A DNA stretch of 64,000 bases from Polyporus tsugae (lineage: Eukaryota > Basidiomycota > Agaricomycetes > Polyporales > Polyporaceae), in NCBI GenBank assembly GCA_024305745.1, contig JAHRBS010000014.1, positions 751,501 through 815,500 on the forward strand, in the 5' to 3' direction. The notes below the pieces were generated by a model that was not told where the DNA came from, made no database searches, and saw nothing but the letters and a program-made list of their open reading frames with translations. Positions 1 to 12,099 of the stretch are shown one piece after another. Every line of letters begins with the position of its first letter. The stretch's first letter is position 1. The position numbers and the translations under genes are program-made.

Positions 1-31
1 CCTGTCCTAATTTTTTTTTTCGCTTTCGTAG

Positions 32-1057
32 AAGCCGGAAGCCCAGTCAAGCTGGCTCTATCGCGCACTCCCTTCGTTCCAGGGCAGCGGTACGTTCCAC
101 CTTCCTCGGACTCGGATGGCACATCTCCGAGGACGCTGACGCACTGCTGCGGCTCATGCAGAGTCATCTGCGCTTGCGCAGGAGATAGCGGGCCTCGAGA
201 CGCTGGAGTACGAGATGGCGAGGAGCCTGGACGCGCTGAAGCAGCGCCAGGCGGACGCCAAGTTTGCGAAGACGGTCGCGGGGCGCGTGTTCAACTGGGG
301 CGGGCGCGTCTTCGCCGTGTACTGCGTCTACCGCATCCTCAGCGTGCGTCCCGCATTCCTGGCAACATGTACGCCGGGCTGACGTCCATAACTCGCAGTG
401 TATCATGAACCTCGTCCTGCCCCACTCACGACCGTCTGAGCCGGGATCGACGAGCGCGGACGTGGTGAGCTTCGTGCTCGCGTACATGCTCTCGTTCCTG
501 CCGTTCGTGCACCTCCCGCAGGACAAGGTCGCCGTCATCTCGCGACAGATCAGTTTGGCACTCGTCGGGGCGATCATCCTCAGCAGTATCCGGCGCGTGC
601 TGAGGGGTGTCGCGGGGGTGCGTCGTTTCCCCCTCTTCTATGTACGCAGACTTGAACATTAGTAACATGCGAATTGCCTGCAGATGCTGCGTGTGACGAG
701 CAGGTCGCTGGGCGCGTCGCTCATGCTCCTCACGCTCGCGCAGGTCATGGTGCGTCCGTCTCTCCTTTTTCCCTTCTCTCTTCACCTTACGTCGTGCCCG
801 CTGCCTCACTCTCACTCGTCTCCATTTCTGATGGATGTGCGCAGGGTATCTATCTCCTGTCGACGCTCATCCAGCTGCGGACGTCGTTCCCGCCTCCGCC
901 GCCAGGCACGGAGCCGGAGGACGTGGCGGGTACGATTAACCTGTTCGCGACGCTGCCCGAGTACCAGTTCTTTGGGGCGCTGTTCGACGGGGCGTTCCTC
1001 CTCGCGGCGGGCGCGAGCGCGGCCGTGCGGTGGTTCGGAGATCGGATGAGCGCATAG
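32..1057 (+). CDS. GPHR: Golgi pH regulator / GPCR-type protein (GPHR family), C-terminal part
   Basis: This is the C-terminal half of a GPHR-family multipass membrane protein; the gene begins before the window. Human GPHR is described as an anion channel that acidifies the Golgi. Exons read by eye are about 32-91, 162-343, 399-617, 684-749 and 845-1057, with GT..AG introns of 55-95 nt and consistent phase. The peptide has the family's coiled segment (LETLEYEMARSLDALKQR), then FNWGGRVFAVYCVYRI, a membrane segment ending in FVLAYMLSFLPF, SRQISLALVGAIILSSIR, and the closing SLMLLTLAQVMGIYLLSTL and FFGALFDGAFLLAAG helices before a stop at 1055. Order and spacing match the C-terminal domain of animal and plant GPHR/GTG proteins. 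The family is fairly sure; the first exon in the window is least certain because its 5' neighbour is missing. Confidence 0.85.
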
Positions 1058-2813
1058 AAGTGTTGACGGCGACTGAGGCCATGGGCCGAGACCCAGGAAT
1101 ATACGTATATGCGATGGCAGTGTGTGTGTATGCACTGTCAATGGACGTTTGACTTTGGAAGCTCTCGCTCGGAGGTTTGCGCGCATTGCGCTTCGCGGGA
1201 GGGCCATGATACGTTTCTGGGATGCAAGACGTGCGTTATGACCGAGAAGACGGTGTTTATGTGGATGTTCTCTCGTCTTTCTGGTTGGGTTTGTTGGGCT
1301 GATTCTCACCCAGGACAATCGACGGCGTATTAGGGAAGGATACGCAGGTGCGCGAGGGGGTCTTGGCGGTCGGGTCACTTGCCGGCACGGGGAAGGATCT
1401 GAGCGCTGAGCTTCGACTTCGTTCTTAGCTTCACCAGCGTCGTGTTCGTGGTGCGCTGGTAAGTCACGCTGTTCGGAGCGGGGAAGAGCCGCCATCGCCA
1501 GCGACCTGGATCATGGATGTACAGTACCACCTGTACAAGCATCGTGCCATGCGTGGCTGCCTAATGCGCGAGTGCTGTCAGTACTGACATACGCATATCT
1601 TGCATGACAGAACTCACCCTGCGGCATACCTCTAGATCTTTTTCGTACTCTTCTACTCACGTTCTGCCAGGCAGTGGCCAGGTACACGTCGGGTCCATGA
1701 TTGGGTGACGTAAAGGCAAACCGTCTCCAGCCCGCTCCGGACGCGGTGGCATCGCCTAATTCGTGCAATGGCCGTGGTGGCGTCGGCTTAGTACTATATA
1801 TGCGGCATCGCAGATGCTCGTCGCGCCGTCGTCCAAAACGCCGGAGGACCATGCCTCCGGACGGTTCCCGTCCGCAGCGAAACCCGTCGGCCAACGCTCG
1901 CTGCTCGAGTTCTCGATAAGTACAGTTGAACTGTGCCGGCGCGAGGACGTTTCATGGGCGAGCACCGAAGGCAGTGAGCTCCAAACTTCTACATCCACAC
2001 CTGCTCTAGACCTCTCCCCCATTTTCCATTCCTCTGCCCCAGGACCGAGGTTGGCAATGCAGCTCGAGGGCGCTCTGTGGCCGTGGGAGGCGGCCGACGA
2101 GCTCGAGGCATGCTTCTGACGGGGTCAAAATCACATAAGAGAAGACAAGTGCGAAATCGGGACGAGGCAGGGCTCGCCGTGCGGTGTGAATGTGAGTTCA
2201 GCCCTTCTCAAGCTCAATGAATGCGTTGCCTGACAGCCGCTTGTAGCTGCAGGCTGGTTCTCCCGATAACCCGGCCATAAACAGCAATCTTCGAAGTCCG
2301 CCCCATCTGTCAACGGCGCAGTTCGTCCCGGGGAGACGGCGGGTGCTGGCGCTCCGTAAAAGGACCCTGCGCTCGCCCTTTTGCCCATCGTGCTCCCCAA
2401 TTCGGTGCCCCACATAGACCAACGTCGTGGGTCAGGCCCGTCAGCTCCAAGATCGAGGATGGGGAAGTGGGCAGGGGGGAGGGCCCGATCGACAAACATA
2501 GAGATGCAGCACGCAATCTGGTAACCGGCGGCGGTGCTCTCGCGTCCGGAAGCCCATGGGTCACTGCATATATATATACTGACGAGGATCGGTTATTATA
2601 AAGGTCCAGACCTCCACTCTGTCTTCTCAAAGGCGGCTGCCGCTGCGTGTTCCCGAGGTCGTCCGTATCTACGTCCACGTCCGCGAGCCCAACTCCGCAA
2701 TCCACTCCGCAATCCGCTCCCAGCACCGCTGATTCCTTTTTCCTCTCCAGGGTGCCTCCCTCGTTGCCTTGCTTTCCACTCTTGGATCATCGCTTGACGT
2801 TGAGTAGAGCCGC
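1058..2813. other. Intergenic region between GPHR and MFS transporter A
   Basis: I see no convincing gene. Short open frames occur on both strands, but none has a recognisable motif or a consistent splice pattern. A TATA-like element (TATAAA, 2597-2602, + strand) lies about 210 nt before the transporter start. A run of TA dinucleotides sits near 2567-2577. Confidence 0.5.
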
Positions 2814-5090
2814 ATGCCCGGTGTCGAGGCCGTGAGGCCTTCTCTGGAAGTCGTACTTCCGGTGTCGCAGCGATCATCAGATCTGTTGTCGAAGAAATCG
2901 ACAAGCGAGATGGTCCACGAACCGGACTCAACTGGGACCTCAGTATCCTCAGGACTGTCGGAGAAGGTAGAGGAGGTTGCATATGAGGACTCGTTTCCCG
3001 ATGGAGGCAAGGGATGGGTGGTTGTGTTCGGCTGCTTCATCTACTCGGCGTCTACCGTCGGATGGGGGTGCGTGGCCTCGCCTCTGGCCTATCTGGATTC
3101 CTGACATAACGTCACTGTTGCATAAACGTAACGCACCCGACGCATACAGCCTAGTACGTCTTAGCCTTTCGACTTCAATTCGTCTTATGCTGAGCTCCCA
3201 TAGGTATGGGGTGTCACAGAAGAGTTCTTCAAGGAACACATGTTCCCCAATACACCCGACTCAGTATTAACGACCCTGGGTAGCATGTCATGCCTGGTGA
3301 GCCCCTCTCGCCCACCTCGCATTCCGCGACAGCTCCTAAACCTCTTGGAAGATAATGACTCTTGGAGGCATCGTGGCAGGGAAGCTCGCCGACCGCTAGT
3401 ACGTCCAAAGGCCCGAGGTCACAGTGTCGAAAAGTTGCTAAACGCTCAATAGTGGCTACAAGGTATGGGCCCAACGTATATCACGTTCAATGGTGTCGAG
3501 AGGACCGACCGCGCACCCCCCTAGCCGTTCCTTGCTGCAGGGGCAGTGGTATGGGTCGCCAGCATGCTTGCGGCGGCATTTTGCACGGAGATCTGGCAGT
3601 TCTTCTTGACAATGGTACGTTAGATAGATTCAAATCGCTGTATGGGGACCAAGTCTCTCACCCTTCGTTCTTCATTCTTCAGGGTGTGATGCAGGGCATT
3701 TCAGACGCCCTTGTCTTCCCGCTGATAGTATGTGCCTCATGAGTCCATATATGCACCCGTTACTGACAGCAGAATGCGTCTTGCGGCGCACACAGGTTTC
3801 CCTGCCCTCGCAATGGTTCCTCCGCCGGCGAGCATTTGCCACGGGCATCGTCGTCGCGGGCAGTTCTATCGGTGTGTCTTCTTGGCGACCAAACCCTGTC
3901 TCCGCAGCTGACTCCCTCATAACCTTGTGGTTTAGGTGGAGCGATAGCTTCCCTCGTTTACCGCCAGCTCCTCTCGACCATCGGCATCCGCAAAGCCCTC
4001 GCGATCTTCGCGGCGGTCGACGCCGTCGCGTTCTTCTGCGGATACTTCATGATGGAGGAGCGACGGCCCAAGGCGAAGCGGCCGACACTGGTCTGGTTCG
4101 ACCGCGCGTTCTTCGGGGACCCCGTGTTCTGGAGCCTCACGATGTGCTTCTTCTTCACCGTGTTGTGCGTATCTATCTGTGTCCGTCCCGAAACTGTGCC
4201 ACTGCACGCGAGTCTCGGAAACCAGCGCAGTGCTGATCTCGGGGTTTGTAGCGGTTATCTGGGACCGGTGTTCCTGCTGCCCACGTTCACGGCGGAGAAG
4301 GCCCCCGGGATGAGTGCGATCGTGCGTATTGTCGCTCGCTTCTGCGGCGTCTATCTCAGTGGCTAACACACGCGCGACCGCCGGTCTCGCAGATGCTTGC
4401 GCTGCCCGTGACGGTGCTCAACCTCTCCGCCGCCGTCGGCCGCATCCTCATCGGCTTCGCCGCGGACAAGCTCGGGCCCGTGAACGCCCTCTTTGTCGCC
4501 ATCGCGCTCTCGGGCCTCACGCAGCTCGTCGTCTGGACGTTCGTGACGTCCTATGCTGGCATCGTACGTCCTCCCCCTCCTCCCTCCTCCCCGCTTTATC
4601 CTACTCGCGCATTCCGAGTCTCACTACATGGCCCACGGCAGATGGTGTTCGCGATCCTCTACGGCTTCTTCTGTGGATGCTTCCTCTCGCTCATCTCCGC
4701 CGTCGCGGCGAAGGTCTACGGCGTAGAACGCCTCGCGGGGCTGTCGGGTCTTCTCCTCCTCTTCAACGCCCCCGGTGAGCCCCCCCCCCCCCCGCCCTAC
4801 AGCGCTGCGTCGTGTCTCACCGCGCCTACCTAACCGTTATCTATAATTTATAAACACACAGGCTATGCTGCGGGGGCGCCCGTGGGCGGCGCGATCCTCG
4901 GCGCGACGGGCGGGAACTGGCAGGTCGTCGCCGGGTACTCGGGTGCCGTCCAGGTGCTCGGGGCCCTCTGCCTGGTATATGGTGCGTGGCCTCAGCTTGT
5001 GCTCATCCGCTCGCGATGCGCATCTGACCTGTGGCTGGCGTGTTGATAGCGCGCTTCAAGCGGGAGCCGAAGCTCTTGGCCGCGTACTGA
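2814..5090 (+). CDS. MFS transporter, monocarboxylate-transporter (MCT/SLC16-like) family, copy A
   Basis: This is a 12-helix major facilitator of the fungal MCT-like family, expected in the plasma membrane or a vacuolar membrane; its substrate cannot be told from sequence. The N-terminus is a hydrophilic leader of about 60 residues, then the MCT signature (PDGGKGWVVVFGCF) opening helix 1. It continues with VWGVTEEFFKEHMF, the loop GGIVAGKLADRYGYK, QGISDALVFPLI, a central loop with MEERRPKAKRP, GRILIGFAADKLGPVNAL in the second half, and ends ARFKREPKLLAAY. There are about a dozen exons with 50-80-nt introns. Exon 1 ends at 3067 in phase 2 and the next obvious exon starts at 3204 in frame 0, so a 4-nt microexon (3150-3153) is needed. 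No disabling change is visible. The paralogue is at 47288-49474 (-). Confidence 0.88.
3150..3153 (+). other. Predicted 4-nt microexon of MFS transporter A
   Basis: The bases CCTA lie between a good acceptor (CATACAG) and a strong donor (GTACGT). Including them joins exon 1 (ending TGG GG) to the exon at 3204 (GTA TGG GGT) as Trp-Gly-Leu-Val-Trp-Gly without a frame break. Direct joining of the two large exons would shift the frame and hit stops. Confidence 0.55.
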
Positions 5091-7011
5091 ACGGAGAAGA
5101 CGGCAAGTTGCTGCAGACGAACGTTTAATGATAATGACAGTATGCTCGAGCTCGAGCTCCATGTCGAGCACGCCACGTCCGTGTCTCATCGCTATGTACG
5201 ACGGTTCCGTTTCCCATACTCATATATACTTACCCCACCGTGGCATTCCAAAGTCACGTCAATAGAATCGGACCTCCACGACTCGAGACCCTGCGCTTCC
5301 CTTGGACCAGGCACGTCAGCGCGTGTACATACATAGATAGTGTGAAGAGTTTTTCTTAGTCCCAGTGGCACCCATCTATAGAAGTGACGTTCTCTCTCAT
5401 CGGATACATTGTCGAGTTTGGATCCTGCACATTTACATTTACTTACATGTCGTCGACCTGTTCCACTAACACTGTGCTTATGTACTACTTATGTATGTAT
5501 ACGTACCTGAATCGCTTCGTTGGAACGTGATTTGTTTTTGGACTCTTCCTTCCGCCTCGGATGCGTTCATTGCTTGACCTGGCCAGCGGCATGGCCCAGA
5601 AATGAGGATATTAAGTAGCCTTCCATGCGTCCTGTTCACGTCGCTTGCAAGTGTAAGCTCGGCTTCTGGAAGCCCCATGCTAGAATTTCTCCCTGGCGAC
5701 CAAAGCACCCGTGCTCGGATAAGTCGTGGAAGCCATGGCATTTCAGATTCAGGCCGAGGATTCATCTCCACAGATCTCCACCCGGTTGCCATTCGTGCAC
5801 GATGCACGCACGCCGTGCTCGGGATTACGTACATACCACGCAAGACCGAAGCTTGACTATTTGAATCGTTGGCTCGTGAGGCCTTGAGGTGTCGAAGGCT
5901 GCGCAGCCGGCAGACAACTTGAACGCTTGGCACAAGGTATGATAGCACGAGTTCATCCAGATTCCAGATTCCGAATAAATCAAGGCCCTAAGTTAACTAC
6001 AGTAAACGGTCCTCATATATCATAAGTAAGCAAGATAAGCCAAGCTAGCGGGCATTCAGATTATGTGTATCCGATACAACAGGTAGCGTACGTCGTGCGG
6101 GACAGACACAGATAGAGAACAAATAAATCAGAGCATGCCCAAAAACACAATGGGGGATCAGGAGGGCGGGCTACAACTACAGCATAGCAGCGATGGTGAT
6201 GATGGTGATGAAAGATGACAGCGAAGAGGGAGGCATGATAGGCGTCGAGGATGGATGGGGGGGCGTCGTTGTTGATAGAGAATAAGGGGGCAGTGAGGGT
6301 AAATCGCACATGCAGCAGGAACGTCCAGTGGAGAAAGGACAGTGGGAAAGAGGACGTGTCGACCCGTTGAGGTGGAGGTGGGTTTCCGAGGTGCCGGGAC
6401 ACGAGTCGTAATACATTCACCGCAATCGCCCGGCATTGCGGCGATAGTCCGTGGTAGTAGCGGCGACAGCAAATGCACAGCGATGGGAATGAATCTGGCA
6501 GGATCACTGTAGACGTCAGAAGAAGCACGATGGAAGAGGCGGAGTCACATACTGACGCGCGAGTGGGCGGAAACTTGAACGATGCCGACCCACGCCTACG
6601 TCAGGTGGGAATCGCGGAGGTTTCGATGGAATATGTGTTCCTGGACTGCAAGCGGGGAGAAGGAGGACTGTCAACAACGGCCGTGCGCAGAGTGATAGCA
6701 TGAAGGAGGCGGTGGTGGTACAGGGGCTAGGAGAAAGCAAGACGAGGGAGAGCGTGGGTCGACAGCAAAGCATGACGGGTGAATATTGTACAGATCCGCG
6801 ATCCGAGGGAGAAGATCGTTGCACTACAATCATGAAGACGAAAAACAGAATCAGAAGAATGGGAAGATAGAACACTATGAACGGCGTCTAATGTAGTGGT
6901 GATCGCAATCGTTGGGAGGGTTGAGTAAGAGGCGGAGGTCGGCCAAAGGTGGCGAAGGGGTTTATAACGTCGAAGTCGCGGATACGCGAATTGCTAAGCA
7001 CCCTCATGTAG
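5091..7011. other. Intergenic region, pyrimidine-rich on the minus strand
   Basis: No gene recognised. The part from about 6060 to 6880 is rich in CT on the minus strand and includes GATGGTGATGATGG-type simple sequence near 6190-6215. It lies downstream of the G-alpha stop codon and could hold its 3' UTR. Confidence 0.4.
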
Positions 7012-9405
7012 TCATAAGAGGTCTGCTCGCGTGAGATGGTCCCGAAGGATGCCTTCTTCAACTGTAATGGAAAAACATCCCCATTAACTATTGTCACATG
7101 CGACAACAGCAACGCACGGGATAAAGGACGTAGGGATGCAAGAGACTTACCGACAGCGAGTGTTACGGCGGTTGCCTTCGTGTCCTGCAAAGTGGAGGCA
7201 CATATAGTCAGCATGTGCGAAGGGACGCAACGGGTAGAGAGGAGACGTACGACGACGGAGGTCATATGCACCCTAAACGGCCGAGGTTCAGGCGAGTGCT
7301 TCCGCAAGATGTCGCGGAAGTGCTGCGCAAAGTCTGTCAAGTCACCACATCATCAGTCACTCCTTCCCCGCAGCACTCACAACCAAGAGAGCAACCACGC
7401 ACATTTCGTCGCATGCGCGACGTCATTCGGCCTGTCCCCGTAGCTGTGCACGTAGTCCTTCACCTTCACACCGCTCAGGAGCTTCTGCTCGAGCAGGTCG
7501 CACTTGTTCAGGAACAGCACGACCGACGTCTTGGAGAGCAGCTTCGACGACACGACGGCCTTCCAGAGCATGAAGCTATCCTCCAGTCTGTTGATTCGCC
7601 GGTCCTCCACCAGCCGCTCGTCGAAGCAGCTGATCGGCGCGAGGAAGATGATCGCGTCGCAGTCGTCAAAGTACGGGTACCACGCGATGCGCTGCGTGCG
7701 CGACCCGCCGACGTCGTATATGCACCACTCAGAGCCTGTCGCCGGTCCTACAGGATGAGAAGGCGTCGGCCGGGTGAGTAAGACGCGTACAGGGGGAGTA
7801 GGAAAGAAGGTGGTGGGTTAATCACCTGAGGCGAACTTGATTTTGTGCTCCTGCACGCCGAGGGTGCGCAACCGTGCGCGGACGACATCGTCGTCCGAAG
7901 GCTCGTAATCTCGCGACGCTATCCTGCCGATGTCGTTCAAGAAGCTACGGGCAACCACGGACGTCAGCGCATCAGCACATGTGCACCCCGATTCAGCACA
8001 TCGCAAATCGTGACTCACAATCCCGGCGTTGCCTCCATCCTGATCCCCTTCCTGAGCAGCATCTCACGGATCACGGGGTCCTCCCAGATCGCCTTCATGT
8101 CCTCAGCGCAGCCCGCGAGGATGTCCGCCGTCGAGCGCATCTGCACCTCCCGCTGCTTCTGTCCAGCGCCCTCGCTCCGATGCCGCGCGTGCGGCTCCTT
8201 CCAGCTCGTCGCTGAGCGCACGAAAAACTCCTGCTTCCTCGTAGCGCCGAGCAGTGGCGACCCGGGCGGTGACGGCCCAGGGGCGGGGCCGAGGACGTCG
8301 CTGATGTCCGCGCCCGCGTGCACGCCGATGCGGAGCTCGAGATCGCGCTGCAGCGTGCGGAGCGGCGTGAGGCGCAACCGGAGGAGCCGGTGCATGCCCG
8401 AGAAGTTGCCTGCGCCGCCTGAGACGGGCGAGTACGGGCGCGCGTCGTCCTCCTCGTCGCTCACATCCGAGTCGACGACGGACGGTGGGGGTCCGAGCCC
8501 TAGCGTGCCCGTACCGGCCATCTCGTCCGCGAGGACGTCGAGGATGCTGTTGATGCCGCGGACGAGGTTCAGCTGGACGACCATGACCCACGACGCACGC
8601 TCGGCCTCCCATTGGTCTTGGCAGTACGTCAGCTGGAAGTCTGCGGGTGGAAAAGGAGCGTTGTCAGCGTCACCGGTCGAGATACTGCAGTAAGTGAAGA
8701 CACTGGTGCAGGGCTAGACTGGGGCAGAGGCATGCTTATCCCGCGTTTAGCGGCAGCGCCGTGCCTGCAATCGATGGCTCTCGGTGGGTGACATGAGCCA
8801 CATTGGGTGCCCGCGCAAGCGCGAGGCGTCCCTGCGACGTTGCTCGCCGATGTGAGGGGCACAGGACGAGGGCCATGCTGGGTGTATGCGTTGGATGGGC
8901 GGGAGGTGCGTCATGGGACTAAGCGCCTATAGGAAACACTCCCACTTAAACGTCCCCAACCACGCGCCAACGTTTCTGATGGTAAACCAGACAAACCGAT
9001 GCTCCACCCAGTGCCCTAAACGTCGCCCATAAAGCGGAAGCATGGACGAAACCAGAAACACAGTGATCATGATGTGCAAGGGGACGTACTTTTTAGTGTT
9101 GTCGATTTTCCTGGAGGGGCGTGACAAATCATATGGACGTTAAACGGGCATCTCGCCAACCGACCGACAGGGTCACTACGGTACTCACCACTCTCGCTTT
9201 GGCCCAGGAGGAGGACCTTGACCGGTCGGTTCTTCTTGAGCGCTGCGCGCTCGGCCTTGAGCTGGTCATCGATTCTGTCACTTATCTGGCGGGCCTCGGC
9301 CTCGAGCTGCAAGCGAATCTCCCTGTCCTCGGGCGTCTCGTTTGGCGGGGGCGCGAGGAGGCGAGAGAGGGGGTCCTCGTCGGTGGAGCGTTTGTTTGCT
9401 CCCAT
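7012..9405 (-). CDS. Heterotrimeric G-protein alpha subunit, divergent
   Basis: This is a G-alpha GTPase that should couple a membrane receptor to cytosolic signalling. The start at 9405 gives MGANKRST. It has Gly2 for myristoylation but no Cys3 for palmitoylation. The P-loop is GQSESGKSTTLKNFQ, split by an intron inside ESG|KST. A helical domain follows with a long insert (HRLLRLRLTPLRTLQRDLEL and a Pro/Gly-rich stretch). Switch I is RARLRTLGV (Arg and Thr kept). Switch II reads DVGGSRTQR: the catalytic Gln of DVGGQ is Ser. The guanine-specificity box is intact (FLNKCD); the TCAT box is altered (TSVV). The C-terminus EEGILRDHLTRADLL is G-alpha-like. The phase of each junction was checked. 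Intron 2 (8641-9089, 449 nt) is unusually long. The divergence suggests a lineage-specific class, not the mating-pathway Gpa. Confidence 0.9.
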
Positions 9406-12099
9406 TGTAGGCGTTTGCTGTGGAGGGCAGAGGTGCCTGGGACGACTCTGTGGGGAGCGAGAAGACAGAGGAGGGGGAGATTGGCGTTGGAGAGGGTGGC
9501 CGACTTTAGAGGATCTGCGGGGGAGGGTGTTGCCGAGGAAGGCGATGAGGGATGTTCTGTGTCCCACGCGGCACGCGAAGCAGTCAAGATGCGAAAGAGG
9601 CTGGGAGAGGAAGGCGTGGGACAGGCGACGGCGACGGCGAGTGCATAAGTAGGATCAATCGCAAGAAACGCCGGATTGAGAGTACGTGAGTACTTATACT
9701 TACTTACCAAGGACGACTCTGGCCAGTCAGTTGGATCCAATAAGTCCCATTTCCATCTAGCGCCCGGCTTTTCCTTCCGGCCGCGGCGGCGTACGCGAGT
9801 AGCTCCCGCGAGGCCCCACCAACACCGATATGTAGCTCCTAACACCACCATACTTACGCCTCTAGACAGATTGTTCGTGTGGCAAGGTACATCCAAGTAC
9901 GATACTGTATCTAGACAGATTGTTCGTGTGGTAAGGTATGTACATCCACGATACTGGACGCTGGTCTGTCGCTGGACGGTCGCGGATATGGATGATGGAC
10001 TGTGAGCCAGTGAGAGGTCGCTGCGAAGTAGCCGTGGGATCCCGATCTCCGCCACTCCGCCGGGGGGGACATGTTTGAGCTTGTCGCTTGCCCTGGCTCG
10101 GATGCGGAATCCAACACTAATCCAACGTAAGTATGCCCGATCAAGGAACTTACTTATTTCGCGTGCCCGACGCCTCTCCCGGCAAATAAACGGACACATT
10201 CCTCATGACTCTCTTCCAATTGCCACCACGTTGCCACTCGCCCCATGTCCGACTCGTCGGCGCTGCATAGGTTCGCAAACTCCTGCAAACTCTCAGCCCT
10301 CGCACGCCTGTTGCTAACTATAGATATTCGGGATATCCAGAAACTCACCAAAACCACACCGGCCACTACCGCATTACTCGGCGCCGACGACTGTAACTTA
10401 CTAGTGTGTTGGGACGATATCTGTCATGGTCATCGCGATCTGTCGGACGTCCCGTATACCCGCCCTTTTCCGTGCGAACCATGCCGGGTGAGACCAGACG
10501 GCGGATGGTGCGTGTTTGCATTCCAGAAAATGCCTCCGAAGCCCATTTTCATTTTCGTCACAGTCCGCAGAGAGTGTTAGCGCACGAAGGTCGTTCACCG
10601 ATGCTCGCCCGCCCCTCTTCTGCCCGACATTCCTCGCCCTCGATCTTAGCAGCAATTTCCGGCCTGGGCTCGTTCGCCGCGGGCTCCCGGGCTCAACACA
10701 TGTTCTGCATCTGCAACCCTCCGCAACATGGCAATGCGTTCATAGACGCAGAGCAACGAGAAACGGGGGCCTGTTGCTACACAGACAATCACATTGCAAC
10801 CGTCTCGACCAAGGCACCCACGGCCTCCAAACGTTAACGACCTCCCTTGAACCTTCAAATTCAATGAAAGCCGCCATCAATTGGCGTCAGAGAGGTCAGG
10901 AAGGGTCAGGAGCCTTTTGGCTCAGATCGCGATGTCGGGGGCCGGCGGTACGTACATATACCGTACGGCTGGTTTACGATGACCTGATTCATGCAGGACA
11001 TTACCACAACGCCGTGACCCGTACTTACCGGCGGCGTCCGCGGGCGGCGGTCGTCAGCTCGGGAGTCAAAATCAAGCCCGGCTCGAGACTGGGCCTCCAT
11101 GACAACATTGTGCGTTGCGTTTCAGGTCAGCACCTGCATGTGAGACGCACCCGCGGCCCTGCGTCGTTCTCGTAAGTGCCTATGCGTCACTGTGTTGGGC
11201 CAATCCGAAGGGTCGAAGACTGCGTCGTCACCAGTGCGGCCGTGCGTTTGAACCGGTTAACTCGCGGCAAGTTGAAAGACTTGCTGTCGAAGCTCAGGCC
11301 TATCTAGTTCCACCCATGCATACGCCTCGTTACAGCATCCGAGCATCCGATCGGGATAAATCGCCATCTTGGTCGATTTCCAGACTGGGTTTACCTACTC
11401 AACATCCCGCTGTGCAGTGACGCGACACGTATAGGATAAAAATGTGTCAATTGCCGGAACGACTTAACGAGGCTAAACTCTCCCCAGTGCCAACAAGGGT
11501 TTCACTACTCGGCGTGCAGGGATGCGACAAATCCTGCCTTCGCAAGTGAGGTGGTTCAAAATATCAGCATGGACCGAAGTTACCGAGCGGCGACCTACTT
11601 CGTACCGTAATCAACACCACGGCGCCGGCCTTCCAACGGTGACATCGGCTCTCGGGCGCCGGCCTCGCGAGCTGTGACGGTACAAGGTACATACCGTACG
11701 CGTGAAGTATGTTTGAACCTTTACCAGCCTGAGAGCCACGGTGACGCGAATTCACCGTCCTCGACCCTTAAGCTGACGCATACAGTAAGTATACTAATAA
11801 GTATCATTATATTCCAACCGACGGCGAGCTCGAAGCTCGAACAAACAGGCATAACACATGCGTGTCTGGAGACCGAAGAGCGCGACCATACGCGGCGCCC
11901 ATAGACCCAGACCGTTACATACAAATACATACTCGTACACTCGAGCTCGAACCGTGCAAACAATACAGTGGTATACTACACGACGACGGGCGAACCCGAC
12001 GCAACACGGATTAAAGAAAGGGGGGGGGAAGACACCCTGGAGGGGGGACAGCTCGGCGTTGAGAGGAGGAAGCGAGAAACGAGCCCCAACCCCCTCATC
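9406..12099. other. Intergenic region of about 2.7 kb
   Basis: I recognise no gene. The longest open frame (10516-11175, +) has no motif and no protein-like segment I can identify. A 49-bp tandem duplication is listed separately. ACTTACTTA and GTACATACC-type short motifs recur at 9690-9710, 10120-10155, 10950 and 11690. Confidence 0.4.
9861..9958. repeat. 49-bp tandem duplication
   Basis: Two copies start with TCTAGACAGATTGTTCGTGT at 9861 and 9910 and share GTGG(C/T)AAGGTA followed by CATCCA and a cGATACTG segment. The second copy carries a few substitutions and small indels. It lies upstream of the G-alpha gene. Confidence 0.8.

Noticed and set aside
10516..11175. A 219-codon open frame on the plus strand.
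   Set aside because: The composition is mixed with no conserved-looking block and no fitting splice context, and stops are rare by chance in this GC-rich stretch.
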